64,000 nt of DNA from Mesodorylaimus sp. YZB2_4. Its lineage: Eukaryota > Nematoda > Enoplea > Dorylaimida > Dorylaimidae. Below, piece by piece: positions 20,203 to 31,986 of the stretch. A model generated the notes under the pieces. It saw only the letters and a list, made by a program, of their open reading frames with translations, searched no databases and was not told the origin of the DNA. The first letter of the stretch is position 1. Each line of letters opens with the position of its first letter. Where the stretch lies: the NCBI GenBank assembly GCA_030248295.1, contig JASANH010001508.1, forward strand, positions 62,001-126,000. The letters are read 5' to 3'. The position numbers and the translations under genes are program-made.

Positions 20203-23200
20203 CTAAATGTCAATCGTAATGGATCTTCTTGCCCATGGCCTTTCAGTGACAATGACCATGGGCTGGCGACGTCCGACCAAGGCGAATGCTGTGGTGCCAT
20301 TCACTACGGCTGGTTGATAAATGGCATGCCTGTTTTGTTCCAGCCAGATTTCACTCGTGTTATTTAAGCGCATTCCACTGGTATCGTTCGAGTATGTCCG
20401 CAGTAGCAGATTTGATTCTGGCCCAATTCCCGATTCTGCACTTCGCCTTCGATTCTTACGTCGCGATTTTGGGTTTGTACAGTCCCCATTCTCTCCTTGA
20501 TGTTGGCTTTTGGAGTGAGAACGACCATATTTCTGGAGTGAAGGGAAATTAGAGAAGATAGGGAAGGAAGATGAAACTGGTGGAGGCATACCGCTTGAAA
20601 AATGTGTGCACATTGGCAGAAGATATACTCAATGATTTCTCCAACAGTTAGTATACTCGCTCCAAGAAACAAGCCTAATGTTCCGCCGATGTCACCTAAA
20701 ATGCCAAGCAGTTGATATGGGTCAAAGTTATACTTACCAATATGCTTACTGACAAGACTCCAAAAGTCAGATGTCTCTTTCTGTTTCAATGTCTCCACAC
20801 TTTTGTCTCTCAAATATATGTTTAGTGCCAGGAGATTGTTCTGGTAGAAATATTCGTCCAGTTTGAGGCTGGTATTGTACTTTTGCAGGTGGTCACGTAG
20901 TGGGTGAAAATGCTGCATATAACTATGCGCACTTTGATCTCCAACATTTAGGACAGTACTAGTCAGGTCTTCTATCTCGGGCAAGCAGGCATTGGCTGAT
21001 AGGAGGCGCGCGAGGGGTGAATTATCGACGAATTGGTACACGCTCTGAAAAAATGGGCACAGAAAAGTTCATAGATGTGGTCTTCAAAATGGCAAAAGAT
21101 CCAAGTTTGATCCAGTGCAGACTAATCTCTACTTACATCAGCGAAAGCTACGTCCAATATTTCAGCGTGTCCATTCGAATCATAATACCTGATCAAAGCT
21201 CCGATCGCAGTTTGTGCGTCGGAGAACTGCCTTCGTAAATGTTTCACGTGATCCCGCAAGTCATCAAAGAAATTCTAAAATAGTTCATTATTATGCTGCC
21301 TCTCTACGTAGTCCTTGCCCCTGCAAGTCCCAAACACTCACTTTGACGGTTTCAAACAAGTGAATTCTGTCAGCCAGTTCAAGAAAATTTTTTGTAAAAT
21401 CGGCTTTTGTCTCTCTTCGTTCACTGAATGCTAACATATGCTCTCGTAATTGTTCGTATTCAGCGACGCCAGGTTTTCGAATGGGCGGTGCTTTTTCGTT
21501 GATTCGTCTAATCCCATCTAACTTTTTGCACGTGGCTCGTATCTCATCAACGATGACCGTATGATTGGTTTTGTAACTGTCTACTAATTCTTGATATTCG
21601 GTGAATAGTTTTGTGAAATTGCCAGCCAGTCGCATACACTCTTGAGCGGCTTCGCTACAGTTGAGTAATTTCTTTTTCAGGCTGGTCTGTTTCATATTAT
21701 AATAAGTCATATCTGAGGCCAGCGGCACGAATTTCGTCAAGTTTGTCAAACAGACGCTAGTGTTCGCCAAAAATTCACGCACAAGCTGTGTTTGATTGAA
21801 TTCATTCAAGGATGTGATATTTTCCGTATAAGCCATATGACCATTCACGAAAGACGTGGCAAGAGTAAAATCGCGAATGGAAGAATCCAAATTCATGGAC
21901 AGCTGTTTGACTGCTGTCTTTGACGTTTCAACGAGCAATTGTTGTCTCACTACAGCCGCTATCTGATCAGCTGATGGAAACCCAATCGGACTAGCTGTCG
22001 ATGTGAAAGAGTTAATAAAGGTGGTGAAAAAGTGATAAGCTATGTCTTCAGCTAATGATCGACAGACTGTGCGAGAATGATTCAATTGTTTGACCAGCAT
22101 GTGGCCGTGTTCGACAACATGGGGTAGCTGAAATGTCGTGGGAAATTTCGTAAGGCTTTCTAAGCTGGGTTTATGCAAGTCTTACAAGAAGCTTTGTCAG
22201 AGGTTTCATGACAATGGAATCGAGTGCTTCCTCTGAGCAGAATCCATTAGCCTCCATCAAAGGTTGCAGGTAATCGATGAAACAGCTAATGTTCCGCATT
22301 CGGGCCATTAGACTCTCGTACACACTGCCACCTGGGACAAAGGATCGGTTCTCGAATTCTTGATACACGTTTAGTAATCGTTCGACCAAGCGTTGATCGA
22401 GATCGACTTCGCTGACGTCGCTGCGGCTACGCGCTTCCTGCAAGTGCGAGACGGGTGACCCAATATGGAACATGGGTCTGAGTCTCTTACTCTGGCCGCT
22501 AGATAGTGAACTTGCATGTCACGGCGTTGTTTTTCAGTCAACAGCGAATCGATGTTGATTGGGGATAACTTAGAGAAAGATACATACTGCTGATATTCAG
22601 TGACATTACAATCTTGGGGACATTCGTCCTCGGCAATATCGGGCGCCCGCTCTAGAAAGGCATGGCGCTTATCACTTAATCTTTCGCCTGTCCCTTGCCA
22701 GTGTTACTTACGCATGGCTTTCACCATACACGTGAAATACTGACTGGCGTTGCAAACCGGCCACAAGGAAGACTTTTCGGACATGTTGTAAGAATATGAC
22801 AAACAAGAACACACGTTCGAAGCTGTCCAGTATTTTTTGTCCAGAGCGCACAGTCGTCTGCTGTAACTATGACTCCCTTTAAATAGTCGTAGAGACGCTA
22901 CGCCACACTGGCCACCCGCATCTTTCTTGAGTCGTATGGTCTGAAAAAAGCAACCATCAAAATCCAAAATATTTCTCCCAGTGCTTGTACCGTTTTCTCT
23001 TTCAGACCAACCGAAATCTGAAATCCAGGCGCCACATCAAATCCTTGTTCAGAAACGGCTGGCGTAGAACCTTGTTCATAGATCAGGACCTGAAATTTAA
23101 ATTGGCATTCGAAGCTACAGCAGGGCGTGGCATAATTTGACATACTTTAACTCCGACGGTTTTTTGAGGGCCAGCCATAGCCTCATAATCCTCAACATTC

Positions 23201-24332
23201 AAAAGTAAGTACAAACCATATCCAGAACCAGTATTTGTTGCCACGAAAGGAGAGCTGGTATTCTTCTCAGACGCATTGCGTGCGACACTGTCAGAGATAT
23301 CATTGATTGCGTAACATACGCCGTAATCAGTGATCACTGTTCGAAAATTCTCACTCGTGCATTCTTGACCATCGGGCCATGAGCAGCTAAATCGATAGAA
23401 TCAAAGACAGGTTTATGACTGCTAGAATTCGACCTTACTGCAAGACCATGTTTTCTTTCTGATGAGCAGCAGCTTTCAAAAACTTGGCGCCATCTATGCG
23501 TCTCAGTTGTGGGAATCGTTGAACATTGACTGCACCAGAGGCAGTCTCGTTGTAGAGCGTTCGTAGAACGAGCGACATGTTCCATTTGGGTTTCGTTGCT
23601 TCAGAGATCCTGCAAAGAAGAACGATTATACGAGTATACAAGAGAACTGAAAGCACCATTGTCGCACCTGAATAGATTCGCGTTGCATAACATGACGGCT
23701 GGAAATGTCATTTTGCTCAGATACTGGACCTCCATATCCAAAGCCACTGGAGTGCCAAAATATGATCGAAGCTTGTTGGTTAATTGATAGATCAACGCAA
23801 TAAATGATAAGAACATGAGTAGCACCCATAGACACCTACAAGACAGTGCCGGTACTTTTAATCGCCGCGGCGTCATACCTGTCAGCTTACTTCTTCCATA
23901 GAGCCGTAGCCAATGTAATACGTTTCACTCCGTGCAATGTGGTCTCGCGGCTGAACTGGGCCAGGGATGCCCACAAATCCCGTAGTATGGTTTTGAAATT
24001 CGGCCCACCATTGTCCAGTGATCTGTACAGAGAGGCCCGATTACAGTATATCAGAGGGTCAATCAACACCGCGCAAATTGTGATGACATGGGTTACACGA
24101 AAGCGCACGGGAGTACTGCATGAGTCTATTAAATCACTTACTTCCGACGCTTCGAATCGATTGACCCATTCTCACAGGCGGCTTCATTGGGTACGGCCGA
24201 GGCGCAATAAGGTGCCGAATACGTGTAAGAACCAGGCGGGTACATTTTCTTCTTCGGCACCTGAAATTTCTTTGCGCACTCTTCACCTTGCATATTTGAC
24301 TTCTTCGATTCCTCCTGCTCCTTTTCAGACAT
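20203..24332 (-). CDS. DEG/ENaC channel subunit with ~480-residue extracellular insertion
   Basis: Amiloride-sensitive Na+ channel family; subunits trimerise in the plasma membrane. Fourteen exons join in frame to 1102 residues: 24142-24332, 23891-24022, 23668-23835, 23439-23609, 23146-23386, 22991-23089, 22712-22940, 22491-22651, 22186-22437, 21342-22127, 21137-21274, 20738-21044, 20592-20695, 20203-20532. Landmarks in order are the gating motif FSRETTLHG, TM1 (LWVLLMFLSFIALIYQL), FPAVMLCNANLFR, DYGVCYAIN, Cys-rich finger (CSCLSYSYNMS) and CPQDCNVTEYQQY. TM2 holds the pore motif in DIGGTLGLFLGASILT (GAS filter). Between CPQDC and TM2 the family normally has a few dozen residues. Here about 480 residues of helical, heavily N-glycosylatable sequence (NHS, NIT, NQT, NTS, NLT, NCS, NFT, NHT) intervene, mostly from the 786-nt exon. 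A start at 24359 would add nine residues. Confidence 0.93.
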
Positions 24333-24359
24333 GACTCTCAATTGGAGCACTAATCGCAA

Positions 24360-25795
24360 CCACCTTCTTGACCGAGGGCCAAACGCGACTGAGGGTTGAA
24401 CAATGATAATTGTGATCCACTGTCACAAGAACGCGCTCAACCTAAGCTAAACGAATCTAGGCCATATCCCCCCTCCACGCTCCACAAACCAATTCAGGCC
24501 AGACATGCATCATGCTGCTTAGATCACGTCAAAGAAATCAAGCTCGCGTCGATAGCGCCAACTGCATCCGTCAAAGAAGTTCTCCCAGGATATCGCCATG
24601 CGTCATGTCAGTTGCGGGCACGGGCTTTGTCCATCAAGGCGCGCCTGACCGTCTCCTTTTCGTATGTCGATGCACATTACTTCGCTTGTTTGCTTATTAG
24701 CTCTTTTTTCTGAAAAGCTTCAATGTCAAGAAAGTGCTCGCATGGCGCAGCAAAAACAAGCCCTTTCCGATTACGTCTCGCCAGCCTCTTGCACATGGTT
24801 TCGTAAAAGCTGTATAAGACCCGTCGTAAATCAAGATCAAACTCGTGTGTTCCACCAGCCAATGGCCACAAGGACAGTATTTCATTTCAGCAACGGTCCA
24901 GCCGACCTAATCTAAATAGTAGGTAATGGAAATCTGGCCGGTTTCGTATTCCCAGTCTTGCGCCCATCCTCGGCTTAATTTCCAGAAAACTGGTAACACA
25001 GAGAAACGGCTAATTCAATTTCCCTCCCCCTTTAATATATGGACTGGACAAGGCTGAGAGAAGGATGAACCGAGTGTTTTTCTACGCTTTACTCGCCTTA
25101 ATCAATGGATAAGTCCGCAAAGCTTAAACAAGCGTGAAATGATAGCCGCATTTGGAAAAACCATGGAAATCGTTTCCTAATTGGCTAAAGTGCATTCTAG
25201 GCTTGAAAAGTTTGCACAAAAAAGAAACGTGCATTTTGGCTACTCATGTCCGAGTGAAAGATAATGCATGGTCTCTCTGGGAAGAGGAAATTGGTTGTCA
25301 AGAGATGACAGACTTGAGGGTGGTTGAACGGGTTAAGAAGAAAAGACAGGACCGATAGATCCAAAAGGTAGGTCACGTAAGCATACCCAAGCATAGACAA
25401 AATCTTTCTGCATCTGGATTACACACTATTGTGATCAGTAGCCACTTGATCGCTGTCACAGCTGCTCAACCACATCTCTGGTGCTTTTCCATGCGTAGGT
25501 TTTTGTGCATGCATTGCTGTCGACTAGACCAGTCCATGCCTTCTGATTATGCGGCCGCGTGTCTCGGAAACTGAGAATAAAATGCAAGGAGGTGTGTTTG
25601 CTTCAGGTAAAGTTACTGATACTACTGCGGGACACTCTATGCTAATGCACGGACATTTTGACAGCGGCATTAGGTTTCAACAAAAAGATAGCGTGGCGGG
25701 TCCTTTCGTTACCTTTCTCTCTACCTGTCGCACCAATTGTGAGCTGGTGAGCGGTTTGCTAGACCCTTCGTGCTTGGTCTGTACATGGTATCAGA
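24360..25795. other. Shared upstream region of two divergent DEG/ENaC genes
   Basis: About 1.4 kb between the starts of the minus-strand and plus-strand channel genes. No gene was seen. The arrangement allows shared control, but no specific site stands out. Confidence 0.5.
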
Positions 25796-27356
25796 ATGGC
25801 ATCATTGTCTCGGACGAGCTCCACTGCAGGTCGAACATCGTCAAACGTTCTTTCCGCCAAACCATCAACTATGAGCGGAAAGTTAGAGCCCAGGACAAAA
25901 GTTGGTCAATTCGCTGAAGACACGACCATACACGGGCTGAAAGACTTGTACCGAGTGTGGAATGAGAATGGGACTCTAAAGTGGGCCTGGGTTCTTTTGT
26001 TAGTAGCATCGACTGGATCCATGGTCTACGAGATGGTACAAGTTATACTTAATTATTTGGCACGACCTACGGCGACCCAAATTGCGCAGATGTACCTGGA
26101 ATCGTATAAATATCCTCGTATGTTATTCTGTCCAAGGTTTTGGATCAATGCCACGCGAGTGAAAGCACTCGGCTTACCGAAATCTTCTTTGGCTTATGCA
26201 CTCTCTTTCCTTCATCTTATAAAAGTACAACCAGATCCACCCATCGTAGACTTCGAGTTAACAGCTTCGGAGCTGCATCAAGCTATGGCCAAGTACAATT
26301 TTAGCACTTACTTCGATCTATATTTGAACATAAGCGACGACAGTGAGCGCACGATGACTTGTCCCTCCTGCGCTGTATGGCCATTACCTAAACGAGTGAC
26401 CGAAGATGGGGTATGTTATTTGATCGACTTGAAACCCGCCCGTGTTTCTTTCCTTATCGAGCATCCACCCCAAATCACTTACACTCCAGTCCTACCTTCC
26501 CAACTGGATGCGGAAAACTGGCTACCGGCTTACAATAGTACTCACAACACTGAACAGTTCTATGTCGGCTATTATCCCAATGACTTCTTCAATTCTGATC
26601 CAATAAAGTTATCACACAACAAATCCTATATAATTAAAGTTACACCGACCTTACAACGTCGATTTAGTGGCTATCAATTGAAAACGGGTCGCGGGTGCTA
26701 CGATAACGAGACTATGGCCAAGCTGAACCACTCGCAACGGATGTGTTACTCAGATTGCGAGGAGTGGACATATGGCACTGCCTGCTGGAAAGTGCAATAT
26801 ATCGGGTACAGTTTCGACAAGCCAGGCAGAGTTAGACCGCCCTTCTTTTCCTCGTTGACTTACGTAGACCAGCCCAAAGCTGAGGCTGAGGCATGTCAGA
26901 AGCGAGAAAAAGTAAATTACGATCTCTGCGTCACCAAGTGCCTGCCACCGTGCGAGGAATGGATTTACGACACTACTGTCATAGCTGTTAACAGTCCGAG
27001 AATGTGGATCGATCAGCAGGATGCAGCAGTGACTATCGTGATCAGCTATCAAGTCAAGGCTGGTACTTTATCAGTTGAAGAGATATCTACTTACACCTAC
27101 CACACCTTTCTCAGTAACATTGGTGGACAGTTGGGTCTTTGGTAAGGTAGTTGAGTCCACTGTGCCAGCCACCTTCAGCCCATTTTGTTTCAGGTTGGGA
27201 GCCAGTGTTTTGTCTGTTTTTCAACTCGTTTTTTTCCTGGTGCGGTTAGCATATGATCGTTGGATTGACGAGCACAGGCAAAAACAGAGTGTGTCGCCAC
27301 GAAATGAGACACCTGCAACTGCTGAAAATGGGCACCATTGGACTGCACGCTTATGA
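25796..27356 (+). CDS. DEG/ENaC channel subunit, nearly intronless
   Basis: A second amiloride-sensitive Na+ channel subunit, of conventional length: 502 residues in two exons (25796-27141, 27194-27356). Landmarks are the gating motif FAEDTTIHG, TM1 (WAWVLLLVASTGSMVYEMV), the extracellular Cys-rich region (CPSCAVWP, EDGVCYLID, CYSDCEEW, CVTKCLPPCEEW) and TM2 with the pore motif split by the only intron (NIGGQLGLW|LGASVLS, GAS filter). A short cytosolic tail ends at TGA 27354-27356. An internal start at 25871 (MSGKLEP) would still keep the gating motif; the 25796 ATG was kept because it has G at +4. It is divergently transcribed from the large DEG/ENaC gene but is too different to be a recent duplicate. 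Confidence 0.94.
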
Positions 27357-29961
27357 ATGACCTATAACAGGCTAAAGGCGCTCATGACGACCTTAAAAAG
27401 GCGAATATGTCAGCTAATTCTGCAACAGGACAATGCACTGATTGTGAGTGTTTTTAGGAACAGTAAACTTGTAAGTGCGCGTGCCGAGGCTGTAAATCAT
27501 GGTTGTTGATGTGTGAAAACTTGTGTAATAAGCCTACCACTTATCCTCATTACTTGACATCATAGCGATATCGGTCCTCGCCAACCAAGGCATGGGGTGC
27601 TTTTTTTTCAAAAAAAAGCAGCTTTATTCGTATTTTTTTAAGGGTGACAACTTCCACAGGTAATATTGTCTGCTCGTCATTAGTGATAGGAGATGACGAG
27701 AATATCGAGTGATCCTTCAAAAAGAGTGTCCTTGTTGACGCATGACCTTGGACTTTTTTCTGCGGCTGGAAGAGGTAATGACTATGAAGTTACATGTGTA
27801 ATATTTTGGCTGTTACTATGCTGATGAGTGAGTAGAGTGCTCAGGTGATGATAAGTCGAGGTCACTCTCAAGAAATCCGACAGCTGTACAAGAAAATGGC
27901 TTCAGAAGGTGACCCCTTCATGCGATGACACTGGGATCGTAATTAGACATGCTAGTTTTTTTGCTTTGCTGTAACAGGATAAAAAGAGCACACAATACAG
28001 TACAGTACTGTATATCAGAGACTAGGGAAAACGAGCAAACGGATTTTCTTCGTATGGGGGAGGACACGTAGGTTTAGCGCGCTATCTCGGTAATGCAACA
28101 CGGCCCCGCCTCCTCGCGCCGTTGCCGCCAGAAGCAGACAGCATTTTGATGAGGTTTTACGTTCAAATCAAGCGCGAACTGCGACTGCTTATTGCAAACA
28201 GTCTGCTCGCGTCTGTAGCAACGCGTTGCTAGAGGAGGGAAAAAGGGGAGGAGTTAAAAAAAAGAGGGGGCACCTCGCGAGGGCAGTTTAAAGCAAAAAA
28301 TCGAACTACAGTTTGTGGGCGGGTCGTCGCCTAGCAGCTTGTAGTTCGCCGTTTTGCGATTGACCAAGAAATGCGTATGCCCCGATGTTTTGAAAATGAG
28401 TCACCAGCTGTGTCAACATTGTAGGCCTACGTTTTATAAGGGGGTGGGCCTTAGGTGGGGCCTTGATGTATATAATTGAAGAATCTTGTGTGATCATGCG
28501 ATCAGCAATCATCGAAACATATCATTCCTAATTTCATTGGCTGATTGATGGACCAAAAGAAAAATTTTCGATCAGTGCACCTACTGCAAGAATAGTCAGC
28601 AATTATGCTTGACAATGGAATTAAAAAGTTCTTTTTAATCTCTTTCGATTTCAAAGACAGCGCTTTTCCAAAAGAAGGATATTGTGGAGCTATTAGGCTC
28701 CTGGCTGGTTCATTTGCAATAATACTATCTGCTTTCAGCGCTTTTGCCGTTTGATCCCCAGGCGAAGGCTGTTATAAGGCCGGCTGAAGCCGAATGTCAC
28801 CTCAAGCTTAAGTCTTGTGTGTACCAGACTAAGCCTAAGCCTGGTGTCATATGCCAGCCTAAGCTTTAGCCAAAGCCTAGTACCAGCCTAAGCTAATCGG
28901 GCCAGCTAACCTATTGTATGTTGGGGGCCAAACAGCAAAAGTGCCTTGCTTTCTAGTGCAGGGCCATTAGTAACCTCGTGCGGTCAGCTTTCCAGCAATC
29001 ACACTTTTTGATTTTTGAGGAGATTCCAGACCTTTCTTGTAATTTGAGTGGGTTTTTAGGATTTTGAGCGGCACCTTGAAATTTGAGGAGTTTTCTGAGG
29101 TTTTTGAGGGTGCTGGGAACCATGTGTAATTTCGTAGTTGCGTGTTTGCAGCAGGGTATCCTATTGTTTTCGCCGCCTACCCAATTCTTTTCAAATAGAA
29201 TTTTCAGCGACGCATGCGTTGTCTAGAAATTTCAGCAAAAACTTTTTGTTGCAACCGCTATTTATCATTTCTTAAAAATTTCAATCAACAAACCAACGAA
29301 AACTTGAAATTTCAGACGAGAAATAGGAGGGTTTTCCAGAATTTTCTTTCGTACGCACAGGTACATCCATGTCGCAGAGCATGTGATGCTCAGGTACATC
29401 GTGGAGGCGGCCATTGTTGTGGAAAATTTGCATACGCGCTAGCCCTGTGCTTTACGTTAGTGCGCACCCGAAATCTACGTGAGGAGGCGATCGACCGCAG
29501 GCGGTGGCACGAAAAGTCCGTCCGACTGGAGCAAGGCGATTCTTACTCACGACTATTTGTCACGAATCAATTCAAGAGGTTGACATCTCCCAGCCATAAT
29601 AAATCAATAATACTAATCATCAGTTTAGCTGTCGGTGCTTGATGTGCTGGTCAGCCGTCGATGTTTACATGGACTGCTTCAATGCATATCAGCGCCCCAG
29701 AAACAGTGCACAACGTTACCAACAAATCAACATAGCTGACCCTCGCTGTAAAGTACCACACAGAATAAAAAATGTGCATGACGCAGCGCACCCAGCGCTC
29801 ATTTTATCAAAATTATCTTGCAAACAAGCAGACGCGCTTATCTTCTCGCATTGCCTTCCTTACGACTTTTTAGAGCTCTCGTAGCAAAAAATTTTCTTGT
29901 AAGTGAAATTTATTTTTGTGCATCATATCGCATTCTTTTTCATCGTTTTAGTCGTGGCGAC
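27357..29961. other. Noncoding stretch with a MITE
   Basis: No gene was seen. It contains the complete MITE copy at 28737-28946. GC-rich and purine-rich patches at 28080-28290 show no reading frame of note. The sequence TTTTAG just before 29953 could be the cis or trans splice acceptor in front of the PTP-like start. Confidence 0.5.
28737..28946. mobile_element. MITE-like element with ~24-bp terminal inverted repeats, copy A
   Basis: Left end GCGCTTTTGCCGTTTGATCC and right end GGGGGCCAAACAGCAAAAGTG are imperfect inverted repeats. The interior is packed with CTTAAG/CCTAAGCC-type repeats that can fold back. The same ends and interior recur at 56187-56337. There is no coding capacity, so it would be non-autonomous. 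Confidence 0.7.
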
Positions 29962-31986
29962 ATGTCGACTCCTCTGCGTGATATGGAGGCAATCAACAAA
30001 CTTATCGCGGCAAATGCGACCACAGAAACCATACCTACCATTCCACTCCACCTTAGTGAGCACACTTTGGTTTATTGTTGACTTTGATAGAAATTTGTTG
30101 CTTTGTAGCCAAAGAATTCGGTTGGGGTCTCAGCGGTAGTCTTATAGTCCTCTGGATCCCATGTTTCGTAATCATCTTTATGAGCATTAGAAAGCTGTGG
30201 CAAATCCGTAAGTTGTCTTGCGTCATGATTTATTCGGGAAAGGGCGTCAATAGTTGCGAAATATTTTTTCCAGGGAATCTTAGGACGGAGGGAACTGATG
30301 AGAAAAAGGGACTGTTCGCACTGTCAAGGCAACGACTCTCAAGGCCAAGGAGGCTGCGCCTGAACTGGACCATCTATTATCGTAATCTGGAGCAATACCG
30401 AATCAGCACTGAATGTTGGGCGTACGAGCCTCTGGTCTATCTGTCATTGGAAGACCGCGGAGCCATAGGTTTTGAGAAGCTAAAACGCGAAACCGCTCGC
30501 ATTATGGCCGTCGATGCTAAACATGGGAAAGGAGCCAGCGAAATCGAGCGAGTCGTCATCTCTGACTACATCAGAGATATCGCTGATGAGAAAGAGGAGA
30601 TGCACGCCGAAAAACTAGGAATTCTTCGTGTGGTACCTGGAGCCAGAAATGATAGAGTCAAAGTACGACGCGACTCGCAAGTCTTCCTCTGTAACAAAGA
30701 GAATCAAAAAAAAGATGCGAAAAAGACAAAGGTGTCTGAAGAGGACCTGATGGACTGTCTGCACATGAATGAATTGTATGATTTCTACGGTTATTCGATC
30801 TACTTGGCCCAAGCACCGCTGCCGAAATACTACGTTCCTCATTGGCGAGCCATCTGGAAAGAAAAGGTAAGAACCTTGTCTCATAAATTTACTCCCTAAC
30901 TTAAAATGCAGTGCAGTGCTATTCTAAACTTTAGATCGGTGTGATTGTGATAATTGGAGCAATGGTCGAACTGGGCCGTCGCAAGATAGATCCATACATT
31001 GAAATGAAAAAGAATGGCAAAATGATTTGCGGTGACTTAGAAATCAAAACTACATCCGTCGAGAAAGTTGGGGACGAATATGATGTATACACGTTGAATG
31101 TCAAAGATATAGAGTATATTATGAAAGAGAGGGAGAAACTCAAAGTGCATCAAGGCTCTCCGCATCATTCTCCAGAATCCGACCAATGGCCGGGGAGAAA
31201 ACAGCGAACGGTATGTTGGTAATTTGGGAGACCTCATTCACAAACACTTCTTTTTAGATAACCGTCTTCCACGTGCATTCTTGGCCAGATCACAAGAAGC
31301 CGCACGATCCAGCTGGTTTGGCCGATCTGATAGTTCAGGTTCAAGGGCATCAGTTGGTGCGCTCAAAAGAGTTGGGTTTGCCAGGTTTGCTCGCCCACTG
31401 CTCTCTCGGTGTTCAGCGTTCACCAGCATTTGTGGCGGCTTATATCGGACGTCAAATGTGGATGGCAACGAGGCGTGTTAATCTGATGGGTATTTTCAAA
31501 TATGTCCGTCGGCATCGCTACAAGGCGTTCTCGATGGGCAATCCGTTTTCTCAAGTCCAAGTCGTTTTCGGTGTCTTGCAAGTGATCGCCACTCGAACTG
31601 AGCAGGACGAAGGTAGGCTTCTCGCAAAACATGCTCTCACGCGCTTGAGCTTATTTCCAATTTTAGTGTTTCAAAATCCGGACATGACTGAAGAAGAGCG
31701 GGCAGTTTTCGATAGGCAAGAACGGTTAGCTGAAATGAGGGATATGTTGGAGGGAAAAAGTACTTCCATGACTGAATTGTCCGAAATGAAGTCAAACAGC
31801 GTAGCACTGCCACCCAGGAAAAAGTCAGCGCCAAAAGTTGGAACGGCAGGATCGCCGATGAAAGGCGCCAAGAAAAATGCGACGGCAGCGAAAACTGAAT
31901 CCACGAAAAGCGGATCCGACTCGAAGAGTAAATCTGATGCGAAGGGTGCGTCGGAAAAGAAAAGCGACTCTATTAGCAAGAAATGA
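29962..31986 (+). CDS. Membrane-anchored protein-tyrosine-phosphatase-like protein
   Basis: Six exons (29962-30055, 30109-30207, 30274-30866, 30935-31210, 31258-31612, 31667-31986) splice in frame to 578 residues. A membrane helix (LIVLWIPCFVIIFMSI) lies near residues 41-56. A PTP fold follows, with the core strand motif IGVIVIIGAMVELGRRKIDPY, given here as IGVIVIIGAMVELG and RRKIDPY, then the WPD loop (HSWPDH). The P-loop reads HCSLGVQRSP. Cys and Arg of the CX5R signature are kept, but the usual HCSAGxGR(S/T)G is changed at three places, and the pTyr-recognition loop is not evident. It may therefore be a weak phosphatase or a pseudophosphatase that binds phosphotyrosine. The last 80 residues are Lys/Ser-rich and disordered. 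Divergent PTPs with basic tails are expanded in nematodes. Confidence 0.88.

Noticed and set aside
25549-25917. Open frame upstream of the second DEG/ENaC gene as a separate gene
   Set aside because: It overlaps the channel's first exon in another frame and has no recognisable motif.
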